Program-made: the position numbers and the translations under genes
From: Ensifer adhaerens
GTDB lineage: Bacteria > Pseudomonadota > Alphaproteobacteria > Rhizobiales > Rhizobiaceae
Direction: 5' to 3'
Length of the DNA stretch: 64,000 nt
Assembly (NCBI RefSeq): GCF_000697965.2
Contig: NZ_CP015882.1
Span: 124,001 to 188,000, forward strand
The notes under the pieces: model-generated
The model's database searches: none
Told to the model about the DNA's origin: nothing
The model's input: the letters and a program-made list of their open reading frames with translations, nothing else
In this document: one piece after another, positions 27,011 to 37,138 of the stretch
How positions within the stretch are numbered: the first letter of the stretch is position 1
How the letters are laid out: each line of letters begins with the position of its first letter

Positions 27011-27223
27011 ATGGGGCTTGGCAGCACAACGGTCCAGGGCGAATTTCTGGGTTCTTTTTCTATCGCGTCCATTGAGCCGCTCCTGGGGGTTTTTGAACTA
27101 TCAACTTCGGCTGGTACGACGATCGAGGTTCAGCTTGACCGGTACAGCGCGGAGACATTGATGTCGGCACTTGCGCAGTTCCTGGCTCAAGGGCAAGCAG
27201 CGGAGTTTGACGACGGGATGTGA
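27011..27223 (+). CDS. Hypothetical protein, 70 aa
   Basis: Starts MGLGSTTVQGEFLGSFSIAS after an AGGAGG site with good spacing. Predicted beta-rich N-terminal half (IEPLLGVFELSTSAGTTIEV) and helical end (LMSALAQFLAQGQAAE). Function unknown. It lies between the two copies of the diverged repeat. Confidence 0.65.
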   Translation: MGLGSTTVQGEFLGSFSIASIEPLLGVFELSTSAGTTIEVQLDRYSAETLMSALAQFLAQGQAAEFDDGM

Positions 27224-27237
27224 AGGGTTTGCTGGGT

Positions 27238-27410
27238 AGGCGAGCTCTTTAGGGAGGAAATGAGAGCCTACTTGCGAGTGATCGCGCTGATCGCAGGTGT
27301 ATTGCGGCTCGATCGAAGAGCCCTGGCGGAGGGGACTATCCGCAATTGCTTGACTGGATCCCCGCGATACCGGCTTGGCCTGGAGCCGCGGTGATCGTCG
27401 TCAGGGGGAG
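27238..27410 (+). repeat. Diverged repeat, copy 2, holding a small gene relic
   Basis: Copy 2 of the pair with 26652-26860. From ATG 27260 (excellent AGGGAGGAA site) one frame reads VIALIAGVLRLDRRALAEG and stops at 27394. A second frame reads LDWIPAIPAWPGAAVIVV. The exact shared run ccggcttggcctggagccgc in both copies shows common ancestry. Confidence 0.55.
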
Positions 27411-27428
27411 GGATTGTGATATTGATGT

Positions 27429-27470
27429 GAAAAGGCTCCAGATCGAAACGGGTACGATCCAGAGCCTTCG
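27429..27470 (-). terminator. Terminator-like hairpin, minus strand
   Basis: On the minus strand AAGGCTCTGGATCG pairs with CGATCTGGAGCCTT apart from an internal mismatch, followed by TTTT. No annotated minus-strand gene lies upstream of it, so its transcript is unknown. The rest of 27411-27759 holds no convincing gene. Confidence 0.5.
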
Positions 27471-27759
27471 TCTGAGTGTTGCCTTCCGTCTGCGCCTTCG
27501 ATTTCGACAGACGACGCAATTGAGAGCGCATTCACTCGCAGAATGCAACCAGACGATTTCTGTTGCTTCGTCGGCTGGACCATCGAGGGCGAGCGGTCGC
27601 CGCTCTGGCGGCCTGTCCGTCGAGGCATCGCGGACCTGCTCTGCGCGGTGATGGCCCGCCGGTTACTGATATGCGTGGGGCAGGCAAAGTAGCTAGGCAA
27701 CTTGCTAATGAAGTCGTGTTCGAGGAGACTGCGTTCAGCCTTACCTTTAGGGGTGTGAA

Positions 27760-28017
27760 ATGGACTTCCAAAAGGTCGGTAGAGCCCGGATGATGATGCG
27801 CTTGCCACGACATCGGAAACAAATTGCCGATGCAAACTTCCTTGCGATAACCGATCTGCTCGAAGCTTACGGTAAAGCCGCCATGGCCCGTGATGAACTG
27901 CGCGAGCAGGCGGGTCCCGCCCCAGCACTTTTGAAAGAATATGAAGACCTGTGCCGGAAGTTGGAGGACGACATCCTGAGAATGCTGAGTGCCGTCAGTC
28001 CACGTATGATCCGCTAG
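27760..28017 (+). CDS. Hypothetical protein, 85 aa
   Basis: Basic N-terminus (MDFQKVGRARMMMRLPRHRK) then a helical, charged body (ITDLLEAYGKAAMARDELRE, LLKEYEDLCRKLEDDILRML). ATG preceded by AGGGGTGTGAA. No domain recognised. Last of the small-gene run. Confidence 0.55.
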   Translation: MDFQKVGRARMMMRLPRHRKQIADANFLAITDLLEAYGKAAMARDELREQAGPAPALLKEYEDLCRKLEDDILRMLSAVSPRMIR

Positions 28018-28651
28018 CGCACGAGAGCGATGTCGACAGCGATGTCTTTCGATACTCGCGCCATGCCCCGGAACGGACGCAATCGACGCCATTCGGAACA
28101 AGCCTCCGCAAACACGTTACGGTGTTGTTCTTCTGGCAGATGCCGAAAATGGATTGAATAGAGACTGCACTGGCGCTCCGCTCGCTTAGGATGACGGACA
28201 CACCGTGTCTCATCATGGTGCGCCCGTGGCTGTGAGGAAGTAGTCAAGGCGGCGGGAAGGGCGGGAATTTCAGATGTGCTGGTCAAGCCTGTTCAGCCAT
28301 CTGCTGTTCGATGCGGTCATCCGTTCGATGGGGGACGAGCCGCCGACAGGGCCGAGGGAGGTGCATCTTCAAGCGTCGCCTGTCCTTAACCCTAGGTTTT
28401 TAGATCAAAGCCGCCTTCACCCAGCTGAGATAGGCGTCCTCGCCCTGCCTGACCGTCTCAAATCCTGATGGTGTCTCCGCCAAGTGCCGTCCTTGCCCTT
28501 GGGCTATCGCTTGCGAGTGCTGCAGTTCCTGCCAGCACAAGGACGTGCCTTCTGTATAGCCCGGCATGCTGATTAGAGAAGAACCCCATGTTCATGGCCG
28601 TTACCTTTCCGCATGATGTCGATACCGGCATTTGGCAGCGATGCGGTACCC
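28018..28651. other. Intergenic stretch downstream of the glucanase
   Basis: About 630 bases. Open frames exist on both strands but none has a supported start or a recognisable product. Separates the small-gene run from the beta-1,2-glucan operon. Confidence 0.5.
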
Positions 28652-29971
28652 TCAGAGCCAGCCGCCGGAAAACCCCGCACGCCTCAGGCCGGTGACCACA
28701 GGGGCGCATCGGCGCATGATGTTCCACAGCAGGCCGGTCCTGTAGTTCTCGATCATCAGCACCACGGGGCCCTGGTCGATGCCGAAATGATAGGGGCTGA
28801 CCCACCAGCCCGATTCGGTTCCCTCGAGCGGAAAGCTTCTGTTGAATGACGGTTTGAAGCCGTAAAGCCTGGTCATGCCGAGGTTCATGCGGGCATAGTT
28901 CCAGACCGTCGGAATGACGATCTCCGGCGCGAAGGGCAGGGAGGCGACGACTGCCCAGGGCGACACGGTCCCATCGTCAGGACCGAAGGGGGCGCCGCGG
29001 GCGATGTAGTCGAAGAACTCCCGCTCGACACCGTTCACCGTGCGCTTGGTCCAGCCGGGACCGTCGCTTGCGGTGAAGCCCCAGCAATGCTCGCCGTAGC
29101 CGACGAAATTCAGCGGGTTGCGGATGGCATATTCCTGCTGGACGAAGGTCGCGTGGCGACTGTTCTGGAAATAGTCGCTGTTGTGCTCGCGCATGAATTC
29201 GTCGCGGATGCCGCGGAAATCGACCCACATATGCGAGAGCTGGTGGGTGAAGAGCGGTCCCGAATAGAGCAATTCGCGCCCGTAAAGGTTCCGCCAGTCG
29301 TAGCTTGCGGTGTAGGCGGCATAGGCTTCCGGCGGGAGCGGGTGGGTCGGTGAGCCGAGGCCGAGGATGTAGAGGAGCAGGCCCTCGTCGTAGCCGCGCC
29401 AGCGATAGGGGATGAAGCCGTTTTCCGGCCGCCAGCCGTGGGTGAGCGTCAGCCCGTGATCGCAGGCCCAGTTCCAGTCGGCCCGTTCATAGAGCGCGTT
29501 TGCCACCCTGCGGATTTCAACTTCTTCGGCGCCATCGCCGTCGAAATAGGCGGCCACTGTCAGAGCGCCCGCGAAAAGAAAGGCGGAGTCGATCGTCGAA
29601 AGCTCGCACTCCCAAACGCGCCTGCCGGTCTCGATATCGAGGAAGTGGTAGAAGAAGCCCTTGTAGCCGGAGGCGTCGGGTTCCGGTCCCTGCGGGCACT
29701 CCAGGAGAAACTGCAAGCGCCGACGCGCGATCTTTGCGGCAAACTTGCGGATGACGATGCCGCGCTCGACCAACACCGGGATCGTCGCGAGCGCCATGCC
29801 GACCGCGGCGATGCTTGCGGGCGCGTCTTCCTGCGTCTTGTCACGGACCAGGCCGTTGTCCGGGTTGGTGCAGTGGAGATAGTAGAGCAGCGTCGTGAAC
29901 TGCAACCGGGCAAGATCCTGCTCGGTCGGCATGCGGTTCAGTTCGGGATCTGTCGACAGCAATTCCGACAT
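28652..29971 (-). CDS. GH144-type endo-beta-1,2-glucanase (glucoamylase family)
   Basis: 439 aa. An (alpha/alpha)6 barrel typical of GH144, a family of endo-beta-1,2-glucanases first annotated as glucoamylase-like. Conserved stretches: LSTIDSAFLFAGALTVAAYF with the acidic Asp, FIPYRWRGYDEGLLLYILGL, GSPTHPLP, and GYGEHCWGFTASDGPGW. No signal peptide is seen, so it likely acts in the cytoplasm, which is unusual for a polysaccharide endo-hydrolase. It starts 2 bases after the GH94 gene stop, so the two are co-translated and probably process the same beta-1,2-glucan. Confidence 0.85.
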   Translation of the reverse strand: MSELLSTDPELNRMPTEQDLARLQFTTLLYYLHCTNPDNGLVRDKTQEDAPASIAAVGMALATIPVLVERGIVIRKFAAKIARRRLQFLLECPQGPEPDASGYKGFFYHFLDIETGRRVWECELSTIDSAFLFAGALTVAAYFDGDGAEEVEIRRVANALYERADWNWACDHGLTLTHGWRPENGFIPYRWRGYDEGLLLYILGLGSPTHPLPPEAYAAYTASYDWRNLYGRELLYSGPLFTHQLSHMWVDFRGIRDEFMREHNSDYFQNSRHATFVQQEYAIRNPLNFVGYGEHCWGFTASDGPGWTKRTVNGVEREFFDYIARGAPFGPDDGTVSPWAVVASLPFAPEIVIPTVWNYARMNLGMTRLYGFKPSFNRSFPLEGTESGWWVSPYHFGIDQGPVVLMIENYRTGLLWNIMRRCAPVVTGLRRAGFSGGWL

Positions 29972-29973
29972 GG

Positions 29974-32900
29974 TTAGGCCACCACGAGAAGGACGTCGTG
30001 ATCTCGTCCGTCATCCACGAGTGGAACACTTCGGTCAGCAACCTTCTTACCATCGAGGCTCAGTGCATAGTGGTCTTTTGCTCGTTTGGTATCTCGGCTC
30101 ACCTTGATGCGGTAAGTCGACCTTCCATGGCGAAAATCCACGTCGAATGTTGACCACCCGACGGGAATGCATGGCTCGACAAAAAGCCGGCGGCCCTGAC
30201 GTCGAATGCCGAGAATGGCCTCAAGGCCGACCCGGTACAGCCAGCCCGCAGATCCCGTATACCACGTCCAGCCACCGCGGCCTGTGTGAGGAGCGGCGCC
30301 ATAAACGTCGGCACTGACAACGTAGGGCTCGACCATGTAGCGGTCGGTGTCTTTGGGTGACAGGGCATGGTTGATCGGATTGAGCATGCTCCAGAGTTGA
30401 AATGCCCGATCGCCATCCCCCAGCAATGCGGTCGCCAGCGCCACCCACGTGGCCGCGTGGGTGTACTGGCCGCCGTTCTCCCGAATTCCGGGCACATAGC
30501 CCTTTATGTAGCCGGGCTGCAGCGGGCCCTTGTCAAAGGGTGGGTCGAAAAGCTGTATCAAACCGTTATCGGTACGAACGAGCCGTTCCCAAACCGCGCG
30601 CATTGCCTGCGCGCCACGCTTGGCATCTGCAACACCCGAGATAACTGCCCAGGCCTGTGGGATCGCATCGATCTGGCACTCGTCATTCAACTGGGACCCG
30701 AGAGGCGTGCCATCGTCGAAGTAGGCGCGGCGATACCAGCCGCCATCCCAGGCGTGGGTCTCCAAGGACATGCGCAGGGTCTCGGCGCGCTCTTTGCACC
30801 ATTTGGCTCGTTCCTCATCAGCCATCGCCGAAGCGATGGCTGCAAAAGATTGAAGGACCGTCAGAAAGAACCACCCGTTCCATACACTCTCGCCTTTGCC
30901 TTCCGCGCCGACTCGGTTCATGCCGTCGTTCCAGTCGCCCGTTCCCATAAGCGGAAGCCCGTGGCTGCCTAGCCTCAGACCTCGGTCCAGCGCTCGACAG
31001 CAGTGCTCATAGACGGTCCCGCTTTCCTGGCTGGCCGGAGGCACCTCGTAGCGCTCCTCCTCATCGTCCGTTAGAGGCGGCGAGACGAGGAAACGAACCT
31101 GCTCACTCAGGAGCCCATAGTCTCCGGAGACCGATACGTAGTGATGGACGACGTAGGGCAGAAAGTAGAGGTCGTCCGTCATGCGTGTGCGCACGCCGGC
31201 ACCCGATGGCGGATGCCACCAGTGTTGAACGTCTCCCTCGGAAAACTGGCGCGAGGCGGCTCGAAGAATGTGCGCTCGCGCCTCATCGGGTGCGCAATGG
31301 ACGAGGGTTGCCACGTCCTGGAGTTGGTCGCGAAATCCGTAGGCGCCACCGGACTGGTAAAACCCTGTTCGCGCCCAGATACGGCAAGCCAACACCTGAT
31401 AGAGCAACCAGCGGTTCATCATCAGGTTGAAGGCTATGTCTGGCGTTCGAACCGTGACGGAGTTCAGCAGCTGATCCCAATATTGTGAAACGGCTGCCAG
31501 CGCCTTCCTGGCCGCCTTCGGTTCGGCATGTTCGCGCACGAGCCTGTGCGTTTCCGCGCGGTTTTCGGCCTGCCCGAGCACGAATACCAGCTCGACGGTC
31601 TCGGACGGTGGTACTGAAACGCTGACCATGAGGGCCGCGCAGGGGTCGAGCAGAGAGCCGGTATGCCCCCCGAGATCGAAGCCTTCCAATCCCACCGGCT
31701 GAGCGATGGAACCGTTTCTGCCGAGGAACGCGCGCCGATTACATGTGAACGACCGGACAGGCGCGCTTGAAGCGGCGAATGCGAGCGTGCCGGAAAAATC
31801 GCCCTTCCAGATGTTCCGGGCAACGACGGCACCAATCTCGCTGTCAAATTCGCATTCGACCCGGGACTGCGCGCTTTCGCGCAGTGTGCCGAGGACCCAT
31901 TCAACGAAATAGGTGGCGGTAAGGCGGCGAAGTCGTTTTCCGTCGTTGCGAATGGCAAGACGGATGACCTTGATCGCTCCCGCGGCCGGGACGTGCACGG
32001 TCATTTCATGGTGTAGTGGCCCGCGACTGCTTTCATAACACGTGTAACCTTGGCCATGCCTCGTTCTTGTGGTCGATGCCGGGCCGAGCGGCAAAGGTGT
32101 CGGCGTCCACAGCTCGGCGGTCTGTTCATCTCGCAGGTAGACAACTTCACTCGGCGGGTCCGAAACCGGGTCGTTTGACCAAGGCGTGAGCCTGTTCAAT
32201 TGGCTGTTGCCCGCCCAGGTGTAGCCAAGGCCGCTATCGCTTGTCAGGCAGCCAAACGCGCTATTGGCAAGGACGTTGCACCACGGTGTTGGCGTCGCGT
32301 CGCCTGCGATCACATATTCGCGCCCGTCTTTGGTAAACCCGCCGCGGCCATTCCAAAAAAGCAGGTTAGCTCGTGGTGCCTCGTGACGCTTTTCGTGCGA
32401 GACAGAGACATTCGTCATGGTCTTGTTCGTGGAAAAAGTGGTGGTCGATCTCGCCGAAAGTTGATCCGCAAGGGATCCTTGGCTGCAACAAAGGACGAGG
32501 CGCGCGGCGGCCGTGATCGCATTTTCTGCATCGGACGAGACACTCGCCCTGGGTGGGAAATGAATCCCCCCGGCTTTGCCGAGGGTTTGCTCCACATGGA
32601 CCGCCGCATCGGCGCTCAGCTTTAAGCTTCCACTGGCCTGCCTTTCATCAAGGACTGCGAGATCGAAAGGAAATCCGCGACTGGCAAGGAATGCGTGGGC
32701 ATTGATGACATTGTCGACGAGGGATTCCTTGTCTGTTTTGTCGATACGCAGCAGAAGAATTGGGACGGCTCCCGACAGTCCCGCCGATCCCAAGTCGTCG
32801 CGGTTCAGTCGTCTTGTGTCGGGTGTGCTGCCTTCCCTTAAGCCGGCAACACCGAATGCCAGATATGCTAGGAGCCGGTCGTAGACGGCCAAGTCTTGAA

Positions 32901-33822
32901 GAGACGGGGACCAAGGCGGGTCTTCAGTGTGTTTCTCCCTCTCTTGTAACGCTTGACGCGCGGCGTCGATATGAGTGAAGCGGCTGGCTATTATGGTAGC
33001 GCCTGCCTCACTGTCCGCTGCGCCTGTCACGAACGCGATCAGTTCCGTTCCGGAGGGTTCCAGATCGACTGTGCGGCGCATGCTGAAGATAGGGTCGAGC
33101 ACGGGACCCGTCGTCCCAGATAAGCGGCTCCCCGGCCCCAGAGCGCCAGGATTTGAAGGCGTCCGCCGTCGGCCAAGAAATCTGTAGCGGTCCGTTTCAT
33201 ATTCCACCGCATGGACTTGGCGGCTTGACGCAGACACATGTACCGCCCAGATGGGGCGCTCCGATGCGCTGCGCGGCCTGCGCCGTGCGAACAATGCGCT
33301 TGTTTCGGTATCGAACCAGGTTTCGATGAAAAGCTTGGCAAATGCCGGATGTGCGCTATCGGCGCTTCGGCCATTCAGGCAGACTTCGCAATAGCTTGTC
33401 AGTTCAAGCTTTCGCGCTTTCTCACCTTTGTTGCTGAGTTTCAGCAAGCGCACTTCAGCATCGCAGTCCTGTGCAACCGACACCGCCCATTGAATTTCGA
33501 TGTCTCCGAGCAAACAGCGATACTCGGCACGATCTCCGTGAAACGTGTGTTCGTAGATCGCCTCCGGATGGCAAATCGGCTGCCGGCCAATCGTCCAGAC
33601 CTCGCCGCTCTCAAGGTCGCGGACGTAGCAGAACTGGCCCCAGCAATCGCGCGTGACGTCCTCACGCCAACGCGTGATGTCGAGGCCGCGCCAGGTTTCA
33701 TACCCGGCGCCGGCCTCTGTCAGAAGGACGTTGTAGTGCCCATTCGAAAGCAGGGTCGTGTCAGGAGGCACGCCTGCCAGACGTGTCGTACTGATGTCGA
33801 TCGTGTCAACTGGCCGGACCAT
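29974..33822 (-). CDS. GH94 NdvB-like protein without a glycosyltransferase domain
   Basis: 1282 aa protein resembling the C-terminal half of cyclic beta-1,2-glucan synthase. Two glycosyltransferase-36-type modules follow each other (about residues 1-440 and 470-1280). Each begins with an LLSNGHYNVLLTEAGAG or REYVIAGDATPTPW-type sandwich. The second contains the catalytic barrel with GTGDWNDGMNRVG (general acid Asp). The GT84 polymerase and membrane part of NdvB are absent. Related stand-alone proteins include 1,2-beta-oligoglucan phosphorylases, so conversion of beta-1,2-glucan oligomers to glucose 1-phosphate is likely but unproven. Start 33822 follows AAGGATCGATCTG and lies 21 bases after phosphoketolase. 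Confidence 0.88.
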   Translation of the reverse strand: MVRPVDTIDISTTRLAGVPPDTTLLSNGHYNVLLTEAGAGYETWRGLDITRWREDVTRDCWGQFCYVRDLESGEVWTIGRQPICHPEAIYEHTFHGDRAEYRCLLGDIEIQWAVSVAQDCDAEVRLLKLSNKGEKARKLELTSYCEVCLNGRSADSAHPAFAKLFIETWFDTETSALFARRRPRSASERPIWAVHVSASSRQVHAVEYETDRYRFLGRRRTPSNPGALGPGSRLSGTTGPVLDPIFSMRRTVDLEPSGTELIAFVTGAADSEAGATIIASRFTHIDAARQALQEREKHTEDPPWSPSLQDLAVYDRLLAYLAFGVAGLREGSTPDTRRLNRDDLGSAGLSGAVPILLLRIDKTDKESLVDNVINAHAFLASRGFPFDLAVLDERQASGSLKLSADAAVHVEQTLGKAGGIHFPPRASVSSDAENAITAAARLVLCCSQGSLADQLSARSTTTFSTNKTMTNVSVSHEKRHEAPRANLLFWNGRGGFTKDGREYVIAGDATPTPWCNVLANSAFGCLTSDSGLGYTWAGNSQLNRLTPWSNDPVSDPPSEVVYLRDEQTAELWTPTPLPLGPASTTRTRHGQGYTCYESSRGPLHHEMTVHVPAAGAIKVIRLAIRNDGKRLRRLTATYFVEWVLGTLRESAQSRVECEFDSEIGAVVARNIWKGDFSGTLAFAASSAPVRSFTCNRRAFLGRNGSIAQPVGLEGFDLGGHTGSLLDPCAALMVSVSVPPSETVELVFVLGQAENRAETHRLVREHAEPKAARKALAAVSQYWDQLLNSVTVRTPDIAFNLMMNRWLLYQVLACRIWARTGFYQSGGAYGFRDQLQDVATLVHCAPDEARAHILRAASRQFSEGDVQHWWHPPSGAGVRTRMTDDLYFLPYVVHHYVSVSGDYGLLSEQVRFLVSPPLTDDEEERYEVPPASQESGTVYEHCCRALDRGLRLGSHGLPLMGTGDWNDGMNRVGAEGKGESVWNGWFFLTVLQSFAAIASAMADEERAKWCKERAETLRMSLETHAWDGGWYRRAYFDDGTPLGSQLNDECQIDAIPQAWAVISGVADAKRGAQAMRAVWERLVRTDNGLIQLFDPPFDKGPLQPGYIKGYVPGIRENGGQYTHAATWVALATALLGDGDRAFQLWSMLNPINHALSPKDTDRYMVEPYVVSADVYGAAPHTGRGGWTWYTGSAGWLYRVGLEAILGIRRQGRRLFVEPCIPVGWSTFDVDFRHGRSTYRIKVSRDTKRAKDHYALSLDGKKVADRSVPLVDDGRDHDVLLVVA

Positions 33823-33843
33823 CAGATCGATCCTTGATGGGGG

Positions 33844-36300
33844 CTAGACATTGTCCCCTTCGGTCGATGTCCCAGCCTTGGCAGGCTGCGCCCCGTTAAC
33901 GCCCCATTTCCAGCCGCTGATCGAGGGCATGTCGTCGCCATGCTTCTCGATATACTCCCGGTGCTCGATCAGCTTGGCCTGGATCGCCTGCTTGAAGTAG
34001 GCCGCCCGCGCGCCGAGCTGCGGCAGGCGATCGATGGCATCGCCGGCCAGGTGGAAGCGGTCGAGTTCGTTCAGCACCACCATGTCGAACGGTGTCGTGG
34101 TCGTGCCTTCTTCCTTGTAGCCGCGAACATGCAGGTTGCCGTGATTGGTGCGGCGATAGGTGAGGCGATGGATCAGCCACGGGTAGCCGTGGAACGCAAA
34201 GATGATCGGCTTGTCCCTTGTGAAGATGCCATCAAAGTCGCTGTCCGAAAGGCCATGCGGGTGTTCTTCCGCCGGCTGCAGCTTCATCAGGTTGACGACG
34301 TTGACGACCCGGACCTTCACTTCAGGCAGATGCTCGCGCAGCAGCTGGACGGCGGCGAGGGTTTCCAGCGTCGGAGTGTCGCCGCAGCAGGCCATGACGA
34401 CGTCCGGCTCACTGTTGGCGTCGTTGCTGGCCCAGTCCCAGATGCTCACACCCATGCTGCAATGGCGCACGGCCTGTTCCATCGTCAGCCATTGTGGGCC
34501 CGGCTGCTTGCCGGCGACGACGACGTTGACGTAGTTGCGGCTGCGCAGGCAATGGTCGGTGACCGACAGCAGCGTATTGGCATCCGGCGGCAGGTAGACG
34601 CGGACGACCTCAGCCTTCTTGTTGACGACATGATCAATGAAGCCCGGATCCTGATGGCTGAAACCGTTGTGATCCTGCCGCCAGACATGGGAGCTCAGGA
34701 AATAATTGAGCGACGCGACCGGCCGGCGCCAGGGGATCTCATTGCAGACCTTCAGCCACTTGGCGTGCTGGTTGAACATGGAATCGATGATGTGGATGAA
34801 GGCTTCGTAGCAGGAGAAGAAGCCATGGCGCCCGGTCAAGAGATAGCCTTCAAGCCAACCCTGGCATTGGTGCTCGCTCAAGACTTCCATGATGCGGCCA
34901 TCCGGTGAGAGGTGATCGTCCTCGGGATAGATCTCGGCCATGTAGCAGCGGTCGGTGACCTCGAGCACGTCCTGCCATCGGTTGGAGTTGTTTTCGTCCG
35001 GGCTGAACAGCCGGAAGTTCTTCGCATCCATGTTGTTCTTCATCACGTCGCGCAGGAACTTGCCCATCACGCGCGCCGCTTCCACGGTCGTGGCGCCGGG
35101 GCTCGGAACGTCGACGGCGTAGTCCCGGAAGCCCGGCATTTTCAGGTCGCGCAACAGCAGGCCGCCGTTTGCATGCGGATTGTCGCTCATGCGGCGATGT
35201 CCGGATGGGGCGAGCGCCGCGATCTCGGGCTTCAGCCGGCCCTCGTCACTGAAGAGTTCTTCCGGGCGATAGCTCTTCATCCATTGTTCGAGGATGCGGA
35301 TGTGCTCGGGCTTGTCCATCTCGCCCATCGGCACCTGATGCGCGCGCCAGTAGTCCTCGCATTTCTTGCCGTCGATTTCCGGCGGGCAGGTCCAGCCCTT
35401 TGGCGTGCGGAAGATGATCATCGGCCAGGCCGGGCGCTTCAGATTGCCCCTGATGCGGGCATCGTCCCAAATCTGCCGGATTTCGGCCGTCGCCGTATCG
35501 AGCACGTCTGCCAGTTGCTGGTGGACCTTTGCCGGATCATGCCCTTCGACGAAATAGGGTTTGTAGCCCATGCCCTCGAAGAACTTCTTCAGCTCGTCGT
35601 GCGGAATGCGGGCGAGGAAGCAGGGATTGGCGATCTTGTAGCCGTTCAGGTGCAGGATCGGCAGAACACAGCCGTCGCGGGCAGGGTTGAGGAACTTGTT
35701 GCTCTGCCAGCCCGTCGCAAGCGGCCCGGTCTCGGCCTCGCCATCGCCGACGATGCAAGCAACGACCAGATTGGGATTGTCGAAGGCGGCGCCATAGGCG
35801 TGGCTGAGCGCATAACCAAGCTCGCCGCCCTCATGGATGCTGCCGGGCGTTTCCGGCGCCACATGGCTCGGGATGCCGCCGGGAAAGCTGAACTGCTTGA
35901 ACAGCCGCTGCATGCCTTCGGCGTCTTCGGCGATGTTCGGATAAAACTCCGTGTAGGTCCCTTCCAGATAGGCATGCGCCACCAGAGACGGCCCGCCATG
36001 GCCGGGACCGATGATGTAGATCATGTCGAGGTCGTCGCGTTTGATGACGCGATTGAGATGCACGTAGAGCATGTTGAGGCCCGGCGACGTGCCCCAATGG
36101 CCGAGCAGGCGCGGCTTGATGTGCTCGCGCTTCAGCGGCTCGCGCAGAAGCGGATTGTCGAGCAGGTAGATCTGCCCGACCGACAGATAGTTCGAAGCGC
36201 GCCAATAGGCGTCCATCAGGCGGAGTTCGTCGGCCGATAACGGTGCTGCTGATTTTCCGGATGCCGTCTCTTTCATCGATGCTGTTTCAGGCGAAACCAT
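33844..36300 (-). CDS. xfp: Xylulose-5-phosphate/fructose-6-phosphate phosphoketolase
   Basis: 818 aa thiamine-diphosphate enzyme that splits xylulose 5-P or fructose 6-P with phosphate into acetyl phosphate plus glyceraldehyde 3-P or erythrose 4-P. Family hallmarks: [59 protein letters not shown], and the TPP-site stretch [20 protein letters not shown]. The length is standard. ATG at 36300 follows GGGAGGC; the open frame upstream runs through the promoter. First gene of the operon with GH94 and GH144, feeding hexose phosphate to acetyl phosphate. Confidence 0.95.
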   Translation of the reverse strand: MVSPETASMKETASGKSAAPLSADELRLMDAYWRASNYLSVGQIYLLDNPLLREPLKREHIKPRLLGHWGTSPGLNMLYVHLNRVIKRDDLDMIYIIGPGHGGPSLVAHAYLEGTYTEFYPNIAEDAEGMQRLFKQFSFPGGIPSHVAPETPGSIHEGGELGYALSHAYGAAFDNPNLVVACIVGDGEAETGPLATGWQSNKFLNPARDGCVLPILHLNGYKIANPCFLARIPHDELKKFFEGMGYKPYFVEGHDPAKVHQQLADVLDTATAEIRQIWDDARIRGNLKRPAWPMIIFRTPKGWTCPPEIDGKKCEDYWRAHQVPMGEMDKPEHIRILEQWMKSYRPEELFSDEGRLKPEIAALAPSGHRRMSDNPHANGGLLLRDLKMPGFRDYAVDVPSPGATTVEAARVMGKFLRDVMKNNMDAKNFRLFSPDENNSNRWQDVLEVTDRCYMAEIYPEDDHLSPDGRIMEVLSEHQCQGWLEGYLLTGRHGFFSCYEAFIHIIDSMFNQHAKWLKVCNEIPWRRPVASLNYFLSSHVWRQDHNGFSHQDPGFIDHVVNKKAEVVRVYLPPDANTLLSVTDHCLRSRNYVNVVVAGKQPGPQWLTMEQAVRHCSMGVSIWDWASNDANSEPDVVMACCGDTPTLETLAAVQLLREHLPEVKVRVVNVVNLMKLQPAEEHPHGLSDSDFDGIFTRDKPIIFAFHGYPWLIHRLTYRRTNHGNLHVRGYKEEGTTTTPFDMVVLNELDRFHLAGDAIDRLPQLGARAAYFKQAIQAKLIEHREYIEKHGDDMPSISGWKWGVNGAQPAKAGTSTEGDNV

Positions 36301-36466
36301 CTGAGCCTCCCGATCGATAAGACATGTGCTTGAAACCTTTGCCGGTCTGCTGTCGCTCGCCGCAGTCATCCGTCCGTTGCAAGGCCGCCATTTCGGCAAC
36401 GACACGGCCTATTTGTGCAGTTCACAGTCTGCGGGTGGAGGAGACGCGCCGCCGCAGAGTCTCGGA

Positions 36467-37138
36467 TCAGGGCTGTTGCAGATCCGATTCAGCGTAATGC
36501 TCGACCACACCCCGGACGCCGCGAACGCTTTCGGCAAGAATCCGCGCGGCCCTTCTGCAATCCTTCGTATCGACATGGCCCCAGAGATGCACGATGCCAT
36601 CGGACACCGCGACCTTTATGTCCAGGCCTTCAAGCCCGGTGTTTTCGTTAAGGCGGACGAGAATGCTGCGCTGGATGGCTTCGTCGCCAGCCGCTGTCTC
36701 GTCCTGACTGGCTGTGACGATTGCCTGCAAAAGGTCTGCGCGGCTGACGACCCCGACAAGGCGGCCATCCTTCAAGACAGGAATGCGCTTGATGCTGTGT
36801 TCCTGCATCAGCACTGCGACGCGCTCGACAGACGCGTTCTCGTCGATCGTGACAGGATCGGCGGTCATGGCGTCACCAACCCTCCAGGAGGACCGGCGCA
36901 CATAGGCGCTGGCCCGTTCATCCTCGGCCTCGGTCGGATCGGCAACCGGCATGCCGCCGCCAAGTTCGGTCCGGCGAATGAGATCGCCTTCACTGATGAC
37001 ACCCACCAGGGCTCCATCATCGTCGACCACGGGAAGGCCGCTGATACGATTGTCGAGCATGATCCGGGCTGCCTGCCGGACGCCGTTGTCAGGAGACAGC
37101 TTGACGACTGACGTCGTCATTACATCTTTGACACGCAT
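36467..37138 (-). CDS. CBS-pair and BON-domain protein
   Basis: 223 aa. Two CBS domains (residues 1-62, MRVKDVMTTSVVKLSPDNG; and 85-145, VGDAMTADPVTIDENAS) form an adenosyl-nucleotide-sensing pair. A C-terminal BON domain (150-220; IQRSILVRLNENTGLEGLDI, GIVHLWGHVD) is a phospholipid- or protein-binding fold. Probably a cytoplasmic sensor of energy state. It lies 166 bases upstream of phosphoketolase on the same strand; such genes often accompany low-oxygen or stress metabolism in rhizobia. Confidence 0.9.
   Translation of the reverse strand: MRVKDVMTTSVVKLSPDNGVRQAARIMLDNRISGLPVVDDDGALVGVISEGDLIRRTELGGGMPVADPTEAEDERASAYVRRSSWRVGDAMTADPVTIDENASVERVAVLMQEHSIKRIPVLKDGRLVGVVSRADLLQAIVTASQDETAAGDEAIQRSILVRLNENTGLEGLDIKVAVSDGIVHLWGHVDTKDCRRAARILAESVRGVRGVVEHYAESDLQQP

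Noticed and set aside
30367..30972. Plus-strand frame opposite the GH94 gene
   Set aside because: Antisense to a conserved catalytic domain; no ribosome site.
34912..36240. 442-codon plus-strand frame opposite phosphoketolase
   Set aside because: Antisense shadow of a highly conserved enzyme.
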